Part shown: positions 8,988-16,491 of the stretch, one piece after another
How positions within the stretch are numbered: position 1 is the stretch's first letter
Layout: every line of letters begins with the position of its first letter
Source of the DNA: Methylococcaceae bacterium
GTDB lineage: Bacteria > Pseudomonadota > Gammaproteobacteria > Methylococcales > Methylomonadaceae
Assembly (NCBI GenBank): GCA_020048335.1
Contig: JAIFMS010000016.1
Span: forward strand, 1-33,680
Length of the DNA stretch: 33,680 nt
Direction of reading: 5' to 3'
The notes under the pieces: generated by a model
What the model was told of the DNA's origin: nothing
Databases searched by the model: none
The model's input: the letters and a program-made list of their open reading frames with translations, nothing else
Translations under genes and position numbers: made by a program

Positions 8988-10913
8988 ATAATCTGACAAA
9001 TTTTTAGGTGGCAAAGCCGCGCGTAATGCGTTTAATACCGCAAAGACATCAATCACTTCTTGCGCAATCGCCCCTGCCACTGGGGTTAAATAACCCAATC
9101 CTGCAAACACCATTCCCACCACACTTAACACCATTCCACCGATAGCACTTTGCAAGGCTATTGAGCGCATCCGTGCGCCAATGTGCAGAAGTTCATCCAC
9201 TTTTAACAACGAACTATTCATAATCACCGCATCGGCAGATTCTGCGGTAATATCACTGTGTTGTCCAAACGCAATGCCAATCGTTGCGGCATTGAGCGCG
9301 GGCGCGTCATTAATGCCATCTCCTAAGAAAACGGTTTTTGCTTTGGCGGTTTCCTCCCGCACTAATTGCAACTTCTGCTCAGGGCTTTGACCAAAATAAA
9401 CGTGTTCAATCCCGACTTGTTCTGCCAAATAGCGCACTTCTGACTCTCTATCCCCCGAAACCAACATTAACCGGTCAAACAAATGATTGGGTTGTAAATG
9501 GTTAATAAAATCGGAACTGTCACTGCGCACTTCATCACGAAATTGCAAGGTTGCCGCATACTGTTCATCAATCAACACAAGACATTCAAGTCCACCGCAA
9601 ATGGCGGGCAATTGCGCTTCCATGTCAGGGTGCAACTTTAAAAACTGTTTTCGACTGGTAATGTGAACACACTGCCCACTGACATTCCCCATCAAACCAT
9701 TGCCGGGTAACTCTTTAATATCGTCCACTTTTAACAGACTCAATTGCGCTTGCTCGGCGGCTTTGACAATCGCACTGGATAAGGGATGTTTAGAATAGCG
9801 TTCTAAGCTGGCAATCAAGGTCAAAATTTGCTGTTCATCATAATTTGAGCTAGTCAACAATGCAGTTAAGGCAGGACGACCATAAGTCAGCGTACCTGTT
9901 TTATCAAAAATAGCAGTGCGACAAGTGCCTAGCGTTTCTAAAATGGCAGGATTTTTGATAATAATCTCACGTCGTGCTGCCAATGAAATAGAGCTAATAA
10001 TGGTGACAGGAATGCCAATTAATAAAGGGCAGGGCGTGGCAATCACTAATACCGCTAAAAAGCGTATTTCATCGCCACTGAGCAACCAAGCGGCTAAAGC
10101 TAAAATGACCGCAACAGGGGTGTAAATTGCCCCTAATTGGTCGCCTAAGCGTCTTAGTTTCGGGCGATGTTGTTCTGAACCGCGCATCACTTCCATAATT
10201 TTGGCATAACGTGAATCCACGGCTAATTTATCCGCCCGAATCGTTAAAGCGGCATCGCCATTAATTGCCCCTGATAATACTTGTGAACCTGTGATTTTTG
10301 ACATCGAATAAGGCTCGCCCGTTAAATAGGACTCATCCATCGTGCCTGAGCCTGCTAAAACTGTGCCATCAACGGGACAAATTTCATGTGGCAATATCAA
10401 CAGCGTATCGCCAATTTGCACTTGCTCAATACTAATTTCTAGCAATTGCTCGCCTGTTTTGCGATGTGCAATAGACGGCATTCGCTTGGCTAAGGCTTCT
10501 AACACAGATGAGGCTTTGCGTACTGCATAACTTTCTAATACCGCGCCGCCCGATAGCATTAATACCACCAAACTGCCTGCTAAATATTCTTCTAGCCACA
10601 CCGACGTTAAGATAGAAATCCCTGCTAATAAATCTGCGCCAAATTCACCTTGGAATAATTTTCGCAATAACTGATAAACCAATGGAATGCCGCCAAAAAT
10701 TAACACGGCACACAGAGGTAAATCTATCACGCGCAGGTGCAGTTGCAAAAGTTGTTGATAGGTTGCAGCATTAGGCAGTGTTAATAGCGCGTTTAAGGCA
10801 AGCGCGTAGCTTTCGTTATGTAAATCCATCCCATAACGCAATAGAATGAAAATGCCCAGCCCGACTAAACTTACCAAGGCAATGGTGCTTTCTAATTTTG
10901 TGCTGGTGTTCAT
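8985..10913 (-). CDS. P1B-type heavy-metal-translocating ATPase
   Basis: A 642-residue inner-membrane P-type ATPase that pumps a metal cation. The actuator TGE is at 198-200, the phosphorylation motif DKTGT at 337-341, the HP motif of P1B pumps in SKHPL (374-378) and the hinge GDGIND at 531-536. The membrane metal-site motif reads TPC (293-295, ATPCPLLIG), not the CPC of copper and zinc/cadmium pumps. There is no N-terminal HMA or CXXC metal-binding domain. TPC pumps have been grouped as P1B-5, where nickel, iron or cobalt have been suggested; the substrate here is unknown. The start overlaps the folA stop by 4 nt, so expression probably depends on folA translation. Confidence 0.9.
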   Translation of the reverse strand: MNTSTKLESTIALVSLVGLGIFILLRYGMDLHNESYALALNALLTLPNAATYQQLLQLHLRVIDLPLCAVLIFGGIPLVYQLLRKLFQGEFGADLLAGISILTSVWLEEYLAGSLVVLMLSGGAVLESYAVRKASSVLEALAKRMPSIAHRKTGEQLLEISIEQVQIGDTLLILPHEICPVDGTVLAGSGTMDESYLTGEPYSMSKITGSQVLSGAINGDAALTIRADKLAVDSRYAKIMEVMRGSEQHRPKLRRLGDQLGAIYTPVAVILALAAWLLSGDEIRFLAVLVIATPCPLLIGIPVTIISSISLAARREIIIKNPAILETLGTCRTAIFDKTGTLTYGRPALTALLTSSNYDEQQILTLIASLERYSKHPLSSAIVKAAEQAQLSLLKVDDIKELPGNGLMGNVSGQCVHITSRKQFLKLHPDMEAQLPAICGGLECLVLIDEQYAATLQFRDEVRSDSSDFINHLQPNHLFDRLMLVSGDRESEVRYLAEQVGIEHVYFGQSPEQKLQLVREETAKAKTVFLGDGINDAPALNAATIGIAFGQHSDITAESADAVIMNSSLLKVDELLHIGARMRSIALQSAIGGMVLSVVGMVFAGLGYLTPVAGAIAQEVIDVFAVLNALRAALPPKNLSDY

Positions 10914-11401
10914 GGTTTTATGCGTTGTAAGGTAAGAAAACGGTAGGAAAAATCGACAGAACAGTCATCTATCACATCACGCCGTGCTAGTTCCTGCCAT
11001 TCTTGTGGATTAAAATCAGGAAAATAAGTATCACCCTGAAAAGTTTTTTCAATTTGCGTCAGATAGAGACAGTCTGCTTGTGGCAATAGCAATTCATACA
11101 ACGTTGCCCCCCCAATCACAAAAATTTCAGGTGCAGTAGCAAACGCGGCAAACGCTTCGGCAACCTCGTGAAACACCACACAATCTGGGGCTTGATAAGC
11201 ACGATTTTTGCTAATCACAATATTGTCGCGTTCAGGTAAGGCACGTCCAATCGCTTCGTGGGTTTTGCGTCCCATTAAAATAGGGTGTCCTAAGGTTATG
11301 TTTTTAAAGTGTTTTAAATCAGCAGATAAATGCCACGGCATCTTGCCCTTTAAACCAATCACGCGATTTTCTGCCATCGCAACAATCAAAGATATTTTCA
11401 T
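10910..11401 (-). CDS. folA: Dihydrofolate reductase
   Basis: FolA reduces dihydrofolate to tetrahydrofolate with NADPH in the cytoplasm, for thymidylate and purine synthesis. The 163-residue length matches bacterial DHFR. Family marks are [31 protein letters not shown] (N-terminal strand, Met20-like loop with PWHL, active-site Asp), [14 protein letters not shown] (NADPH binding) and the [14 protein letters not shown] stretch near the C-terminus. It is the first gene of a two-gene minus unit with the metal ATPase and is divergent from the asparaginase gene across 57 bp. Confidence 0.95.
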   Translation of the reverse strand: MKISLIVAMAENRVIGLKGKMPWHLSADLKHFKNITLGHPILMGRKTHEAIGRALPERDNIVISKNRAYQAPDCVVFHEVAEAFAAFATAPEIFVIGGATLYELLLPQADCLYLTQIEKTFQGDTYFPDFNPQEWQELARRDVIDDCSVDFSYRFLTLQRIKP

Positions 11402-11458
11402 AAAGTAATTTGCTATGCTGTATTAATTTAAACATCATCGAACATCATACAACCCCTT

Positions 11459-12493
11459 ATGAAAAAAATTCTTGTTGTTTTTACGGGTGGCACGATTGGC
11501 TCAACGACACACGCGGGTATTATTGATACAACCACAGAAGCGGGCTTTACCTTGATTAAGCGTTTTGAACAATTGCCATCCGCTGAGTTGGTGCAGTTTG
11601 ATTGTATTCAGCCCTATCAATTGTTAAGTGAAAATTTACATCCAACTGCTTGGACGCAATTAATTCAGGCGATTGAGCAATGCAGTCTAGCGGATTATGA
11701 TGGCATTATTGTGACACATGGCACTGACACCTTGGCATTTACCGCTGCGGCGTTGAGTTTGTATTTTCATAAGTTAAAAAAACCGCTGTTACTGGTGTCC
11801 AGCAATTATCCTTTAGACCATCCAAATGCGAATGGCTTGCAAAATTTTGTTTGTGCGGTGGCATTTATTTGTCAGCACATACAACACGGGGTTTTTGTTC
11901 CCTATACGAATCTGCAACAAATCACACAAGTCCATCTAGGTACGCGGCTCGCCTCTTCGTTGCAACTAAGTGGTGATTTTATCAGTGTACAGTCAAAAAG
12001 TTATCTCAAATTTCAACAGGGAAAGTTTGATTATATTGATAAACCGATGTTGCCATTAGCAGAAACAGAACAATCTGATTTAAGCTTAAAACCTGTTTTT
12101 TCCAAACGAATTTTACTGATTAAACCCTATCCTGGCTTGGATTATAGCCGGTTTGATTTAACCAATGTCGATGCAGTGCTACACGATTTATACCATTCTG
12201 GCACAGCGTGTACTTTAGAAGCATGGGGTAAACAACACAGCTTAATCGGCTTTGTGCAACGCTGCCAAGCGGCTAATATTGTCTGTTATCTTGCGCCCGC
12301 CTTAAAAACCAAGGACGTGTATGCCAGTTATTGTGCGTTAGCTGCTCAAGGCATAACAGTAGTATGGAATATGTCGCTGGAAACCGCGTATGTCAAATTA
12401 TTACTGGCTTATGGCAACTTTAACGTACCCGAAAAAATAGCTGCGTTTCTCGCGCAAGACCTAGCATTAGAGCATTTTGAAAATAATGACTAA
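11459..12493 (+). CDS. Asparaginase-family protein (type I-like, divergent)
   Basis: A 344-residue cytoplasmic protein (no signal peptide) of the asparaginase/glutaminase family, which hydrolyses asparagine to aspartate and ammonia. The two catalytic threonine motifs are present: TGGTIG at 9-14 and HGTDT at 87-91. The block that in E. coli AnsA reads roughly VTGSQIPLAELRSDG is here VSSNYPLDHPNANG (113-126). It keeps position but differs in residues near the substrate. The C-terminal domain is present and full length. Activity on asparagine is likely but not certain given this change. The gene stands alone, divergent from folA. Confidence 0.82.
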   Translation: MKKILVVFTGGTIGSTTHAGIIDTTTEAGFTLIKRFEQLPSAELVQFDCIQPYQLLSENLHPTAWTQLIQAIEQCSLADYDGIIVTHGTDTLAFTAAALSLYFHKLKKPLLLVSSNYPLDHPNANGLQNFVCAVAFICQHIQHGVFVPYTNLQQITQVHLGTRLASSLQLSGDFISVQSKSYLKFQQGKFDYIDKPMLPLAETEQSDLSLKPVFSKRILLIKPYPGLDYSRFDLTNVDAVLHDLYHSGTACTLEAWGKQHSLIGFVQRCQAANIVCYLAPALKTKDVYASYCALAAQGITVVWNMSLETAYVKLLLAYGNFNVPEKIAAFLAQDLALEHFENND

Positions 12494-12530
12494 AAAAGTG
12501 GATTTAATTCCGCGTAGTTTGAGTGGGATA

Positions 12531-12539
12531 TGCTACACT
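12531..12539 (+). promoter_or_regulatory. Extended -10 promoter candidate for the 12624 gene
   Basis: TGCTACACT has a -10-like TACACT preceded by the TGn of an extended -10 element. No clear -35 is seen. It lies 84 nt before the start of the small secreted protein. A related TGCTAGAAT precedes the paralogue at 13765. Confidence 0.4.
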
Positions 12540-12586
12540 GCGAATGAGGGCGTGGTTTTCTAAAGAATCTCTTTTGCCATGCACTC

Positions 12587-12604
12587 ACTGTGATGATTCA
12601 CAGT
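12587..12604 (+). promoter_or_regulatory. Inverted repeat in the leader of the 12624 gene
   Basis: ACTGTGA (12587-12593) and TCACAGT (12598-12604) are perfect inverted arms around a 4-nt centre, 19 nt before the start codon. It could be an operator or a leader hairpin. No T-run follows, so it is not a terminator. Confidence 0.35.
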
Positions 12605-12623
12605 TATTTGAGACAACTCTTGC

Positions 12624-13004
12624 ATGAAAATTTTACAAAACATCGTTTTATCTGCTGCTCTTGCAACCTCTATGGTTGCTTTCTCAACCAGCACAATGGC
12701 AAATGAGAAAAAAGAAGCGGCAAGTGTTGATGTTCTTATTAAAAACACGCTTGAACATATCCAAGCAGCGATTGCTGGAATTGATAGCAATGCAACAACC
12801 GATGTTATTACTGCACATATAAAAGAAGCACGTCAAACACAAAAAGACATCACTGTTGGTGCATTAGATCAAAAACGGCAACACGCAAGCTCTAAATTAA
12901 TCAGAGCTAGCCGTGATATTAAAGATGGTCAAAACAAAGAAGGCAGAGCTATTTTAGTTGAAGCCTTAGCCGATTTTCAAGAACTTGAAAAACTTGCAAA
13001 ATAA
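12624..13004 (+). CDS. Small secreted helical protein (paralogue A)
   Basis: A 126-residue protein with a clear Sec signal peptide (MKILQNIVLSAALATSMVAF, cleavage probably after TMA near residue 27), so about 100 residues would reach the periplasm. The mature part is charged, predicted helical and has no cysteine. It shares a core with the genes at 13055 and 13765: an I-EA(R/K)-K block, then R-(R/H)-A-L--A, then A---L-A--F-ELE-L near the end. The family is unknown to me. The architecture recalls small helical metal-binding proteins such as SmbP, but the histidine richness of SmbP is absent, so that link is weak. It has its own candidate promoter and strong terminator, so it is monocistronic. 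Confidence 0.8.
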   Translation: MKILQNIVLSAALATSMVAFSTSTMANEKKEAASVDVLIKNTLEHIQAAIAGIDSNATTDVITAHIKEARQTQKDITVGALDQKRQHASSKLIRASRDIKDGQNKEGRAILVEALADFQELEKLAK

Positions 13005-13012
13005 GCGGTTTT

Positions 13013-13047
13013 ATCAGGTCTAATAGCTTGTATTAGACCTGATTTTT
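13013..13047 (+). terminator. Intrinsic terminator after paralogue A
   Basis: A perfect 13-bp stem (arms 13013-13025 and 13031-13043, ATCAGGTCTAATA and its complement) with a 5-nt loop GCTTG, followed by TTTT and an AT-rich stretch. It lies 8 nt past the stop codon of the 12624 gene. Confidence 0.85.
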
Positions 13048-13054
13048 CATAGGC

Positions 13055-13435
13055 TTATTTTTTATGGGTTTTGTTGTAAACAACTTCCATCTCTTTAAAC
13101 GATTTCAAAGCATCCTTTAAAGCCACATCAGCTTCAGCTCGTTTGTCTTCTTTGAGCAATTCCCGTGCTTTTCTTAAGACTTCATTGGCTCTTTGACGTT
13201 CGCGTTCTGTTCCTTCAAACCGGTATTCTTTTTGTAACTGACGTGCTTGAGTAATTGAGGCATTCACAGCTTCCTCACTACCTTTTTCTTCTACAAATTT
13301 AATCGCGTGTTCAATTTTCTCAATCGTGCCTTCAAGAGCGGCTCTTACTTTTGCATCGCCTCCTGATTCTGCAAAAGCAGTTGATGAAGCTGCAATCATA
13401 ACAGCACCGATAAAGATTTTTTTAACAAGTTGCAT
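13055..13435 (-). CDS. Small secreted helical protein (paralogue B)
   Basis: A 126-residue protein starting MQLVKKIFIGAVMIAASSTAFA, a signal peptide with a probable AFA|ES cleavage site, so the product is periplasmic. The frame stays open upstream to 13492, but that extension encodes an unrelated hydrophobic stretch and would spoil the signal peptide; the candidate promoter at 13454-13482 also excludes it. The mature part is highly charged and helical, with QARQLQKEYRFEG, RERQRANEVLRKA and ALKDALKSFKEME aligning with the paralogues at 12624 and 13765. No cysteine is present in the mature part. Function unknown. It is convergent to paralogue A and divergent from paralogue C. Confidence 0.8.
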   Translation of the reverse strand: MQLVKKIFIGAVMIAASSTAFAESGGDAKVRAALEGTIEKIEHAIKFVEEKGSEEAVNASITQARQLQKEYRFEGTERERQRANEVLRKARELLKEDKRAEADVALKDALKSFKEMEVVYNKTHKK

Positions 13436-13453
13436 AGTCGTTAAGCCCTGTAA

Positions 13454-13482
13454 ATAATATAAAAAATTTAAAACTATCGCAA
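13454..13482 (-). promoter_or_regulatory. Sigma70-type promoter candidate for paralogue B
   Basis: Read on the minus strand, TTGCGA (-35, complement of 13477-13482) is followed after exactly 17 nt by TATTAT (-10, complement of 13454-13459). The gene starts 18 nt beyond the -10, giving a very short leader. Confidence 0.55.
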
Positions 13483-13682
13483 AAAAGCACACTCAAAAAA
13501 GTCTTAGATAAACCGCTCAAGCTAAATCATCTTTTAATCGTTTTAAAATGTAAAATTTCTGTCATAGTGCCTTGTTGTAAATAAACGAAGCCTTTTTATT
13601 ATACGATGATTTAATGGCAGAAAGGCGGTTTTTCATTGTTTAAAATTAAACTGCTATTTTTATCAAAAAATAGGTTTTTTTA

Positions 13683-13691
13683 TGCTAGAAT
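13683..13691 (+). promoter_or_regulatory. Extended -10 promoter candidate for paralogue C
   Basis: TGCTAGAAT combines the TGn extension with a good TAGAAT -10. No -35 is recognisable at 17 nt. Transcription would start about 65 nt before the gene at 13765. Confidence 0.45.
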
Positions 13692-13764
13692 AAGACCGAT
13701 ACACTGCTACTGCTTGTGTATTCTCACCAAAAATATTATTAAACAACACGAGGGTATTTAATAG

Positions 13765-14151
13765 ATGAAACTTTTAAAAAATGTCGTTTTATGTCTTTTT
13801 ATGGCAGTTTCTGTAGTAGGTGTTTCAACAACGGCTGTTGCAGAGACTGATGCAGGTCGTGTCACATACAAGCCAACTGATGCGATTAACATGGTTGGAA
13901 CTAAAATAAAAGAAGCTCAAGATGCCATTACAGCTGGAAAGTCATTTGACGACGTTGTAAAAATCATTAAAGAAGCCAAAGACCTAGGTAAAGAAATTAA
14001 TGCCAATGATAAAGTTGACCGTGCGCGTCAACGTGCTTCACAACATTTATCTAAAGCAATTGGCATGGCAAAAGAACAAGATTTGAAAAAAGCGGCTGAA
14101 CATTTAGATGTAGCCGCTAAAGCATTTGCCGAGTTAAAGTCTTTGATTTAA
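13765..14151 (+). CDS. Small secreted helical protein (paralogue C)
   Basis: A 128-residue protein with a signal peptide MKLLKNVVLCLFMAVSVVGV (cleavage probably at AVA|ET near residue 27). The mature part is lysine/alanine-rich and helical: KIIKEAKDLGKEIN, RARQRASQHLSKAIGMAKE and AAKAFAELKSL match the same blocks in the genes at 12624 and 13055. It reads like a helical bundle of repeated helix pairs. Function unknown; a periplasmic binding or stress role is only a guess. It carries its own extended -10 promoter and a strong terminator, so the three paralogues are three separate transcription units. Confidence 0.8.
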   Translation: MKLLKNVVLCLFMAVSVVGVSTTAVAETDAGRVTYKPTDAINMVGTKIKEAQDAITAGKSFDDVVKIIKEAKDLGKEINANDKVDRARQRASQHLSKAIGMAKEQDLKKAAEHLDVAAKAFAELKSLI

Positions 14152-14171
14152 TTCTTTTAGGCTTGCATCAA

Positions 14172-14206
14172 AAACAGGATACTGTCACGGTGTCCTGTTT
14201 TTTTTT
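14172..14206. terminator. Bidirectional terminator between paralogue C and rdgB
   Basis: AAACAGGATAC (14172-14182) pairs with GTGTCCTGTTT (14190-14200) with one G-T pair and a 7-nt loop. On the plus strand nine T follow from the end of the stem. On the minus strand the stem is followed by TTTTTG, so it can also end the rph-rdgB transcript. Confidence 0.9.
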
Positions 14207-14208
14207 GC

Positions 14209-14811
14209 TTAAAAATCAGGCAACAGCTCTGTTAATTTTTGCAACGCTTTCCCACGGTGACTGAGGCTATTTTTCTGCTCAGAGGTTAATTGTGCCGAGG
14301 AACAGCCATAGCCTTCTAGCCAAAAAACAGGGTCATAACCAAACCCATTCTCGCCAAGCGGTTGCTGCAAAATTTTTCCTTCCCACACCCCTTGCGCAAT
14401 TATAGGAAACGGGTCATTAGCGTGTAACATAAACACCAGTACACAAATAAACCGTGCTGTGCGTTGTTCCTCAGGAACGCCTTGCAGTGCTGCTAATAAC
14501 TTCAGCACATTCTCTTCATCACTTGCGCCCACGCCAGCATAACGGGCAGAAATCACCCCAGGCGCACCTTCTAATGCGTCCACCACTAAACCTGAATCGT
14601 CAGCAATGGCAGGCAATTGACAATGCAAAGCGGCATGGCGAGCTTTAATAATGGCATTTTCTACAAACGTGCTACCTGTTTCTTCCGCCTCACTAATTTG
14701 CCAGTGGCTTTGCGGCACAATGGGATGGGTTTTTAATAAGGCTTGAATTTCTGCAATTTTGCCTGGATTACCGCTAGCAAGGACAATTTTTGACTGTTTA
14801 GAAAAAATCAT
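14209..14811 (-). CDS. rdgB: Non-canonical purine NTP pyrophosphatase RdgB (Ham1 family)
   Basis: RdgB hydrolyses dITP, XTP and related damaged purine nucleotides to monophosphates, keeping them out of DNA and RNA. The 200-residue length is typical. Marks are [11 protein letters not shown] at the N-terminus, [24 protein letters not shown] (metal and substrate site) and GFGYDPVFW with a C-terminal LSHRGKAL. Its start overlaps the rph stop by 4 nt (ATGA), so rph and rdgB are translationally coupled, an arrangement common in bacteria. Confidence 0.96.
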   Translation of the reverse strand: MIFSKQSKIVLASGNPGKIAEIQALLKTHPIVPQSHWQISEAEETGSTFVENAIIKARHAALHCQLPAIADDSGLVVDALEGAPGVISARYAGVGASDEENVLKLLAALQGVPEEQRTARFICVLVFMLHANDPFPIIAQGVWEGKILQQPLGENGFGYDPVFWLEGYGCSSAQLTSEQKNSLSHRGKALQKLTELLPDF

Positions 14812-15530
14812 AGCGCGTTCTCTAACGTTTGTTGTTGTTTAATAAGCAATTGCGCAATCCCTGTTCGGGCTAAATCCAACAGCGCGTCCAATTCTTCTTT
14901 TCTAAACGCATGACCTTCTGCCGTGCCTTGAATTTCAATATAAGCCCCCGCTTCATTCATCACCACATTCATATCGGTTTCGGCATTGCTGTCTTCGGCA
15001 TAATCTAAATCCAAAACAGGCACGCCATTAAAAATACCCACAGAAACTGAAGCAATTTGCCCGTGAATCGGATTGGTTTTGAGCTGCTTTTTTTTCAGCA
15101 TTTTCGCCACTGCCAACGACAATGCCACAAAACCGCCTGTAATCGACGCGGTGCGAGTCCCCCCATCAGCTTGTAACACATCACAATCAATCGTAATGGT
15201 ATTTTCACCCAACGCTTTTAAATCCAGCGCGGCGCGTAACGAGCGACCAATTAAACGTTGAATTTCTAAAGTACGCCCCCCTTGTTTACCACGACTTGCC
15301 TCGCGTCCCATCCGCTGATGCGTAGAGCGTGGTAGCATTCCATATTCAGCTGTTACCCACCCTTCACCTTTGCCTTTCAAAAAACGCGGCACACCTTGTT
15401 CGATACTGGCGGTGCAGAGTACGCGCGTATCACCAAACTCAACCAACACTGACCCTTCAGCGTGTTTGGTAAAACCACAAGTAAAGTTAATTTCGCGTAG
15501 TTGCTCAGGGTTACGTCCGCTTGGTCTCAT
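14808..15530 (-). CDS. rph: Ribonuclease PH
   Basis: RNase PH is a phosphorolytic 3'-5' exoribonuclease that trims tRNA 3' ends. The 240-residue protein opens [20 protein letters not shown]. It has the conserved [45 protein letters not shown] region and [18 protein letters not shown], both typical. It is the first gene of the rph-rdgB pair. Confidence 0.97.
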   Translation of the reverse strand: MRPSGRNPEQLREINFTCGFTKHAEGSVLVEFGDTRVLCTASIEQGVPRFLKGKGEGWVTAEYGMLPRSTHQRMGREASRGKQGGRTLEIQRLIGRSLRAALDLKALGENTITIDCDVLQADGGTRTASITGGFVALSLAVAKMLKKKQLKTNPIHGQIASVSVGIFNGVPVLDLDYAEDSNAETDMNVVMNEAGAYIEIQGTAEGHAFRKEELDALLDLARTGIAQLLIKQQQTLENAL

Positions 15531-15637
15531 TATTCTCTCGTCAAAATAAAAACCTACAGTATAACTGTTTTTGTGCTGTACTTCTGAGAGGTGTTTTTAG
15601 AATTTAAACCTTCATAACTAAAACGGTACTAAACCAC

Positions 15638-15666
15638 TTGCATTCAGGGATATTATTGTTTGTAAT
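15638..15666 (+). promoter_or_regulatory. Sigma70-type promoter candidate for the TerD-family gene
   Basis: TTGCAT (15638-15643) and TGTAAT (15661-15666) are separated by exactly 17 nt. The start would fall near 15673, which puts two hairpins (15675-15692, 15702-15720) in the leader. Confidence 0.5.
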
Positions 15667-15674
15667 CTTCTCTG

Positions 15675-15720
15675 TTAGGCAACAATGCCTAAAATCACGC
15701 GCCTTGTTATTCAAACAAGG
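15675..15720 (+). promoter_or_regulatory. Two tandem hairpins in the terD leader
   Basis: TTAGGCA/TGCCTAA (15675-15681, 15686-15692, loop ACAA) and CCTTGTT/AACAAGG (15702-15708, 15714-15720, loop ATTCA) are both perfect 7-bp stems. They sit between the candidate promoter and the ribosome site GTGAGGA (15741-15747). They may affect mRNA stability or bind a protein. Neither has a T-run. Confidence 0.45.
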
Positions 15721-15753
15721 TGGCTTAATATAACCATAAAGTGAGGACATATC

Positions 15754-16338
15754 ATGGCAGTATCATTAAACAAAGGCGGCAGAATTTCATTATCCAAAGA
15801 AAGCCCAGGACTGCGTAAAATCCAAGTGGGCTTAGGTTGGGATGCCCGCGCAACTGATGGCGGCGATTATGACTTGGATGCGTCTGCTTTTATTTTAACG
15901 CCTGGGGATAAGGTCAGAAGCGATGCGGACTTTATTTTTTATAACCAACTGGTCGGTGCTAACGGAGCCGTTGAACATCAAGGTGACAATCGCACAGGCG
16001 CAGGCGAAGGCGATGATGAGGTCATTAAATTGGACTTGTCAAAACTCGATAGCCAAGCCGATATTGGAAAAATTGCAATGGTGGTGACCATTCACGATGC
16101 TGAACGAAAAGGGCAAAACTTTGGGCAAATTGAAAATGCTTTTATTCGGGTGGTCAATGAAGAAAATGGACAAGAAGTTGTACGCTTTGATTTAACCGAA
16201 GATTATTCAGTTGAAACGGCGATGATTTTTGGCGAAATTTATAAAAAAGACGGTGAATGGCGTTTTTCTGCGGTTGGACAAGGCTTTGCAGGAGGATTGG
16301 CAGCGGTTTGCCACCGCTATGGCATTAATGTAGGGTGA
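15754..16338 (+). CDS. TerD-family stress protein
   Basis: A 194-residue cytoplasmic protein of the TerD/TerE/CABP family, linked in known members to calcium binding and to tellurite or general stress resistance. It opens MAVSLNKGGRISL and has the metal-binding type segment GLGWDARATDGGDYDLDASAF (about 26-46), FYNQ, and GEGDDE followed by a VVTIHDAERKGQNFGQIENAFIRV block, all characteristic. Length matches TerD/TerE (about 190). No terABC genes are nearby, so it is a stand-alone member and tellurite resistance should not be assumed. The ribosome site GTGAGGA is 6 nt upstream of ATG. Confidence 0.93.
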   Translation: MAVSLNKGGRISLSKESPGLRKIQVGLGWDARATDGGDYDLDASAFILTPGDKVRSDADFIFYNQLVGANGAVEHQGDNRTGAGEGDDEVIKLDLSKLDSQADIGKIAMVVTIHDAERKGQNFGQIENAFIRVVNEENGQEVVRFDLTEDYSVETAMIFGEIYKKDGEWRFSAVGQGFAGGLAAVCHRYGINVG

Positions 16339-16345
16339 ATGAGAT

Positions 16346-16376
16346 GACCTGTCGGATTTTAAAAATCTGGCAGGTC
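16346..16376. repeat. 31-nt palindrome after the TerD-family gene
   Basis: Arms GACCTGTCGGATTTT (16346-16360) and AAAATCTGGCAGGTC (16362-16376) pair over 15 positions with two G-T pairs around one central base. There is no T-run, so a classic terminator is not supported. Palindromes of this GACCTG...CAGGTC type occur as dispersed intergenic repeats in various bacterial genomes, from memory; copy number here cannot be seen from one window. Confidence 0.6.
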
Positions 16377-16491
16377 TTACTCAGTTATCCGTGTTAGCGG
16401 CTACCGATAGCCATAATGCAGATAGATAGACTACAATTGTTTGACTGTACACAAATAAATTCTTTTTAAGTTAAGTTGTTACGAGGAAAAT

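Larger units (their letters stand above)
13436..13764. promoter_or_regulatory. Divergent AT-rich intergenic region between paralogues B and C
   Basis: This 329-bp gap separates two divergent paralogues. I see promoter-like elements for both (13454-13482 minus, 13683-13691 plus) and many A/T tracts. I see no RNA gene or open frame of note, and no terminator-like hairpin. Confidence 0.6.

Noticed and set aside
13436-13492. Upstream extension of paralogue B (MCFFAIVLNFLYYL...)
   Set aside because: It would place a second hydrophobic stretch before a perfect signal peptide, and it overlaps the best promoter candidate for this gene.
13436-13764. Possible tRNA or small RNA gene in the AT-rich gap
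   Set aside because: No cloverleaf arms, T-loop motif or terminator-like hairpin are visible in the gap.
15754-16338. Tellurite resistance operon
   Set aside because: Only one TerD-family gene is present; no terZ, terA, terB or terC neighbours are seen.
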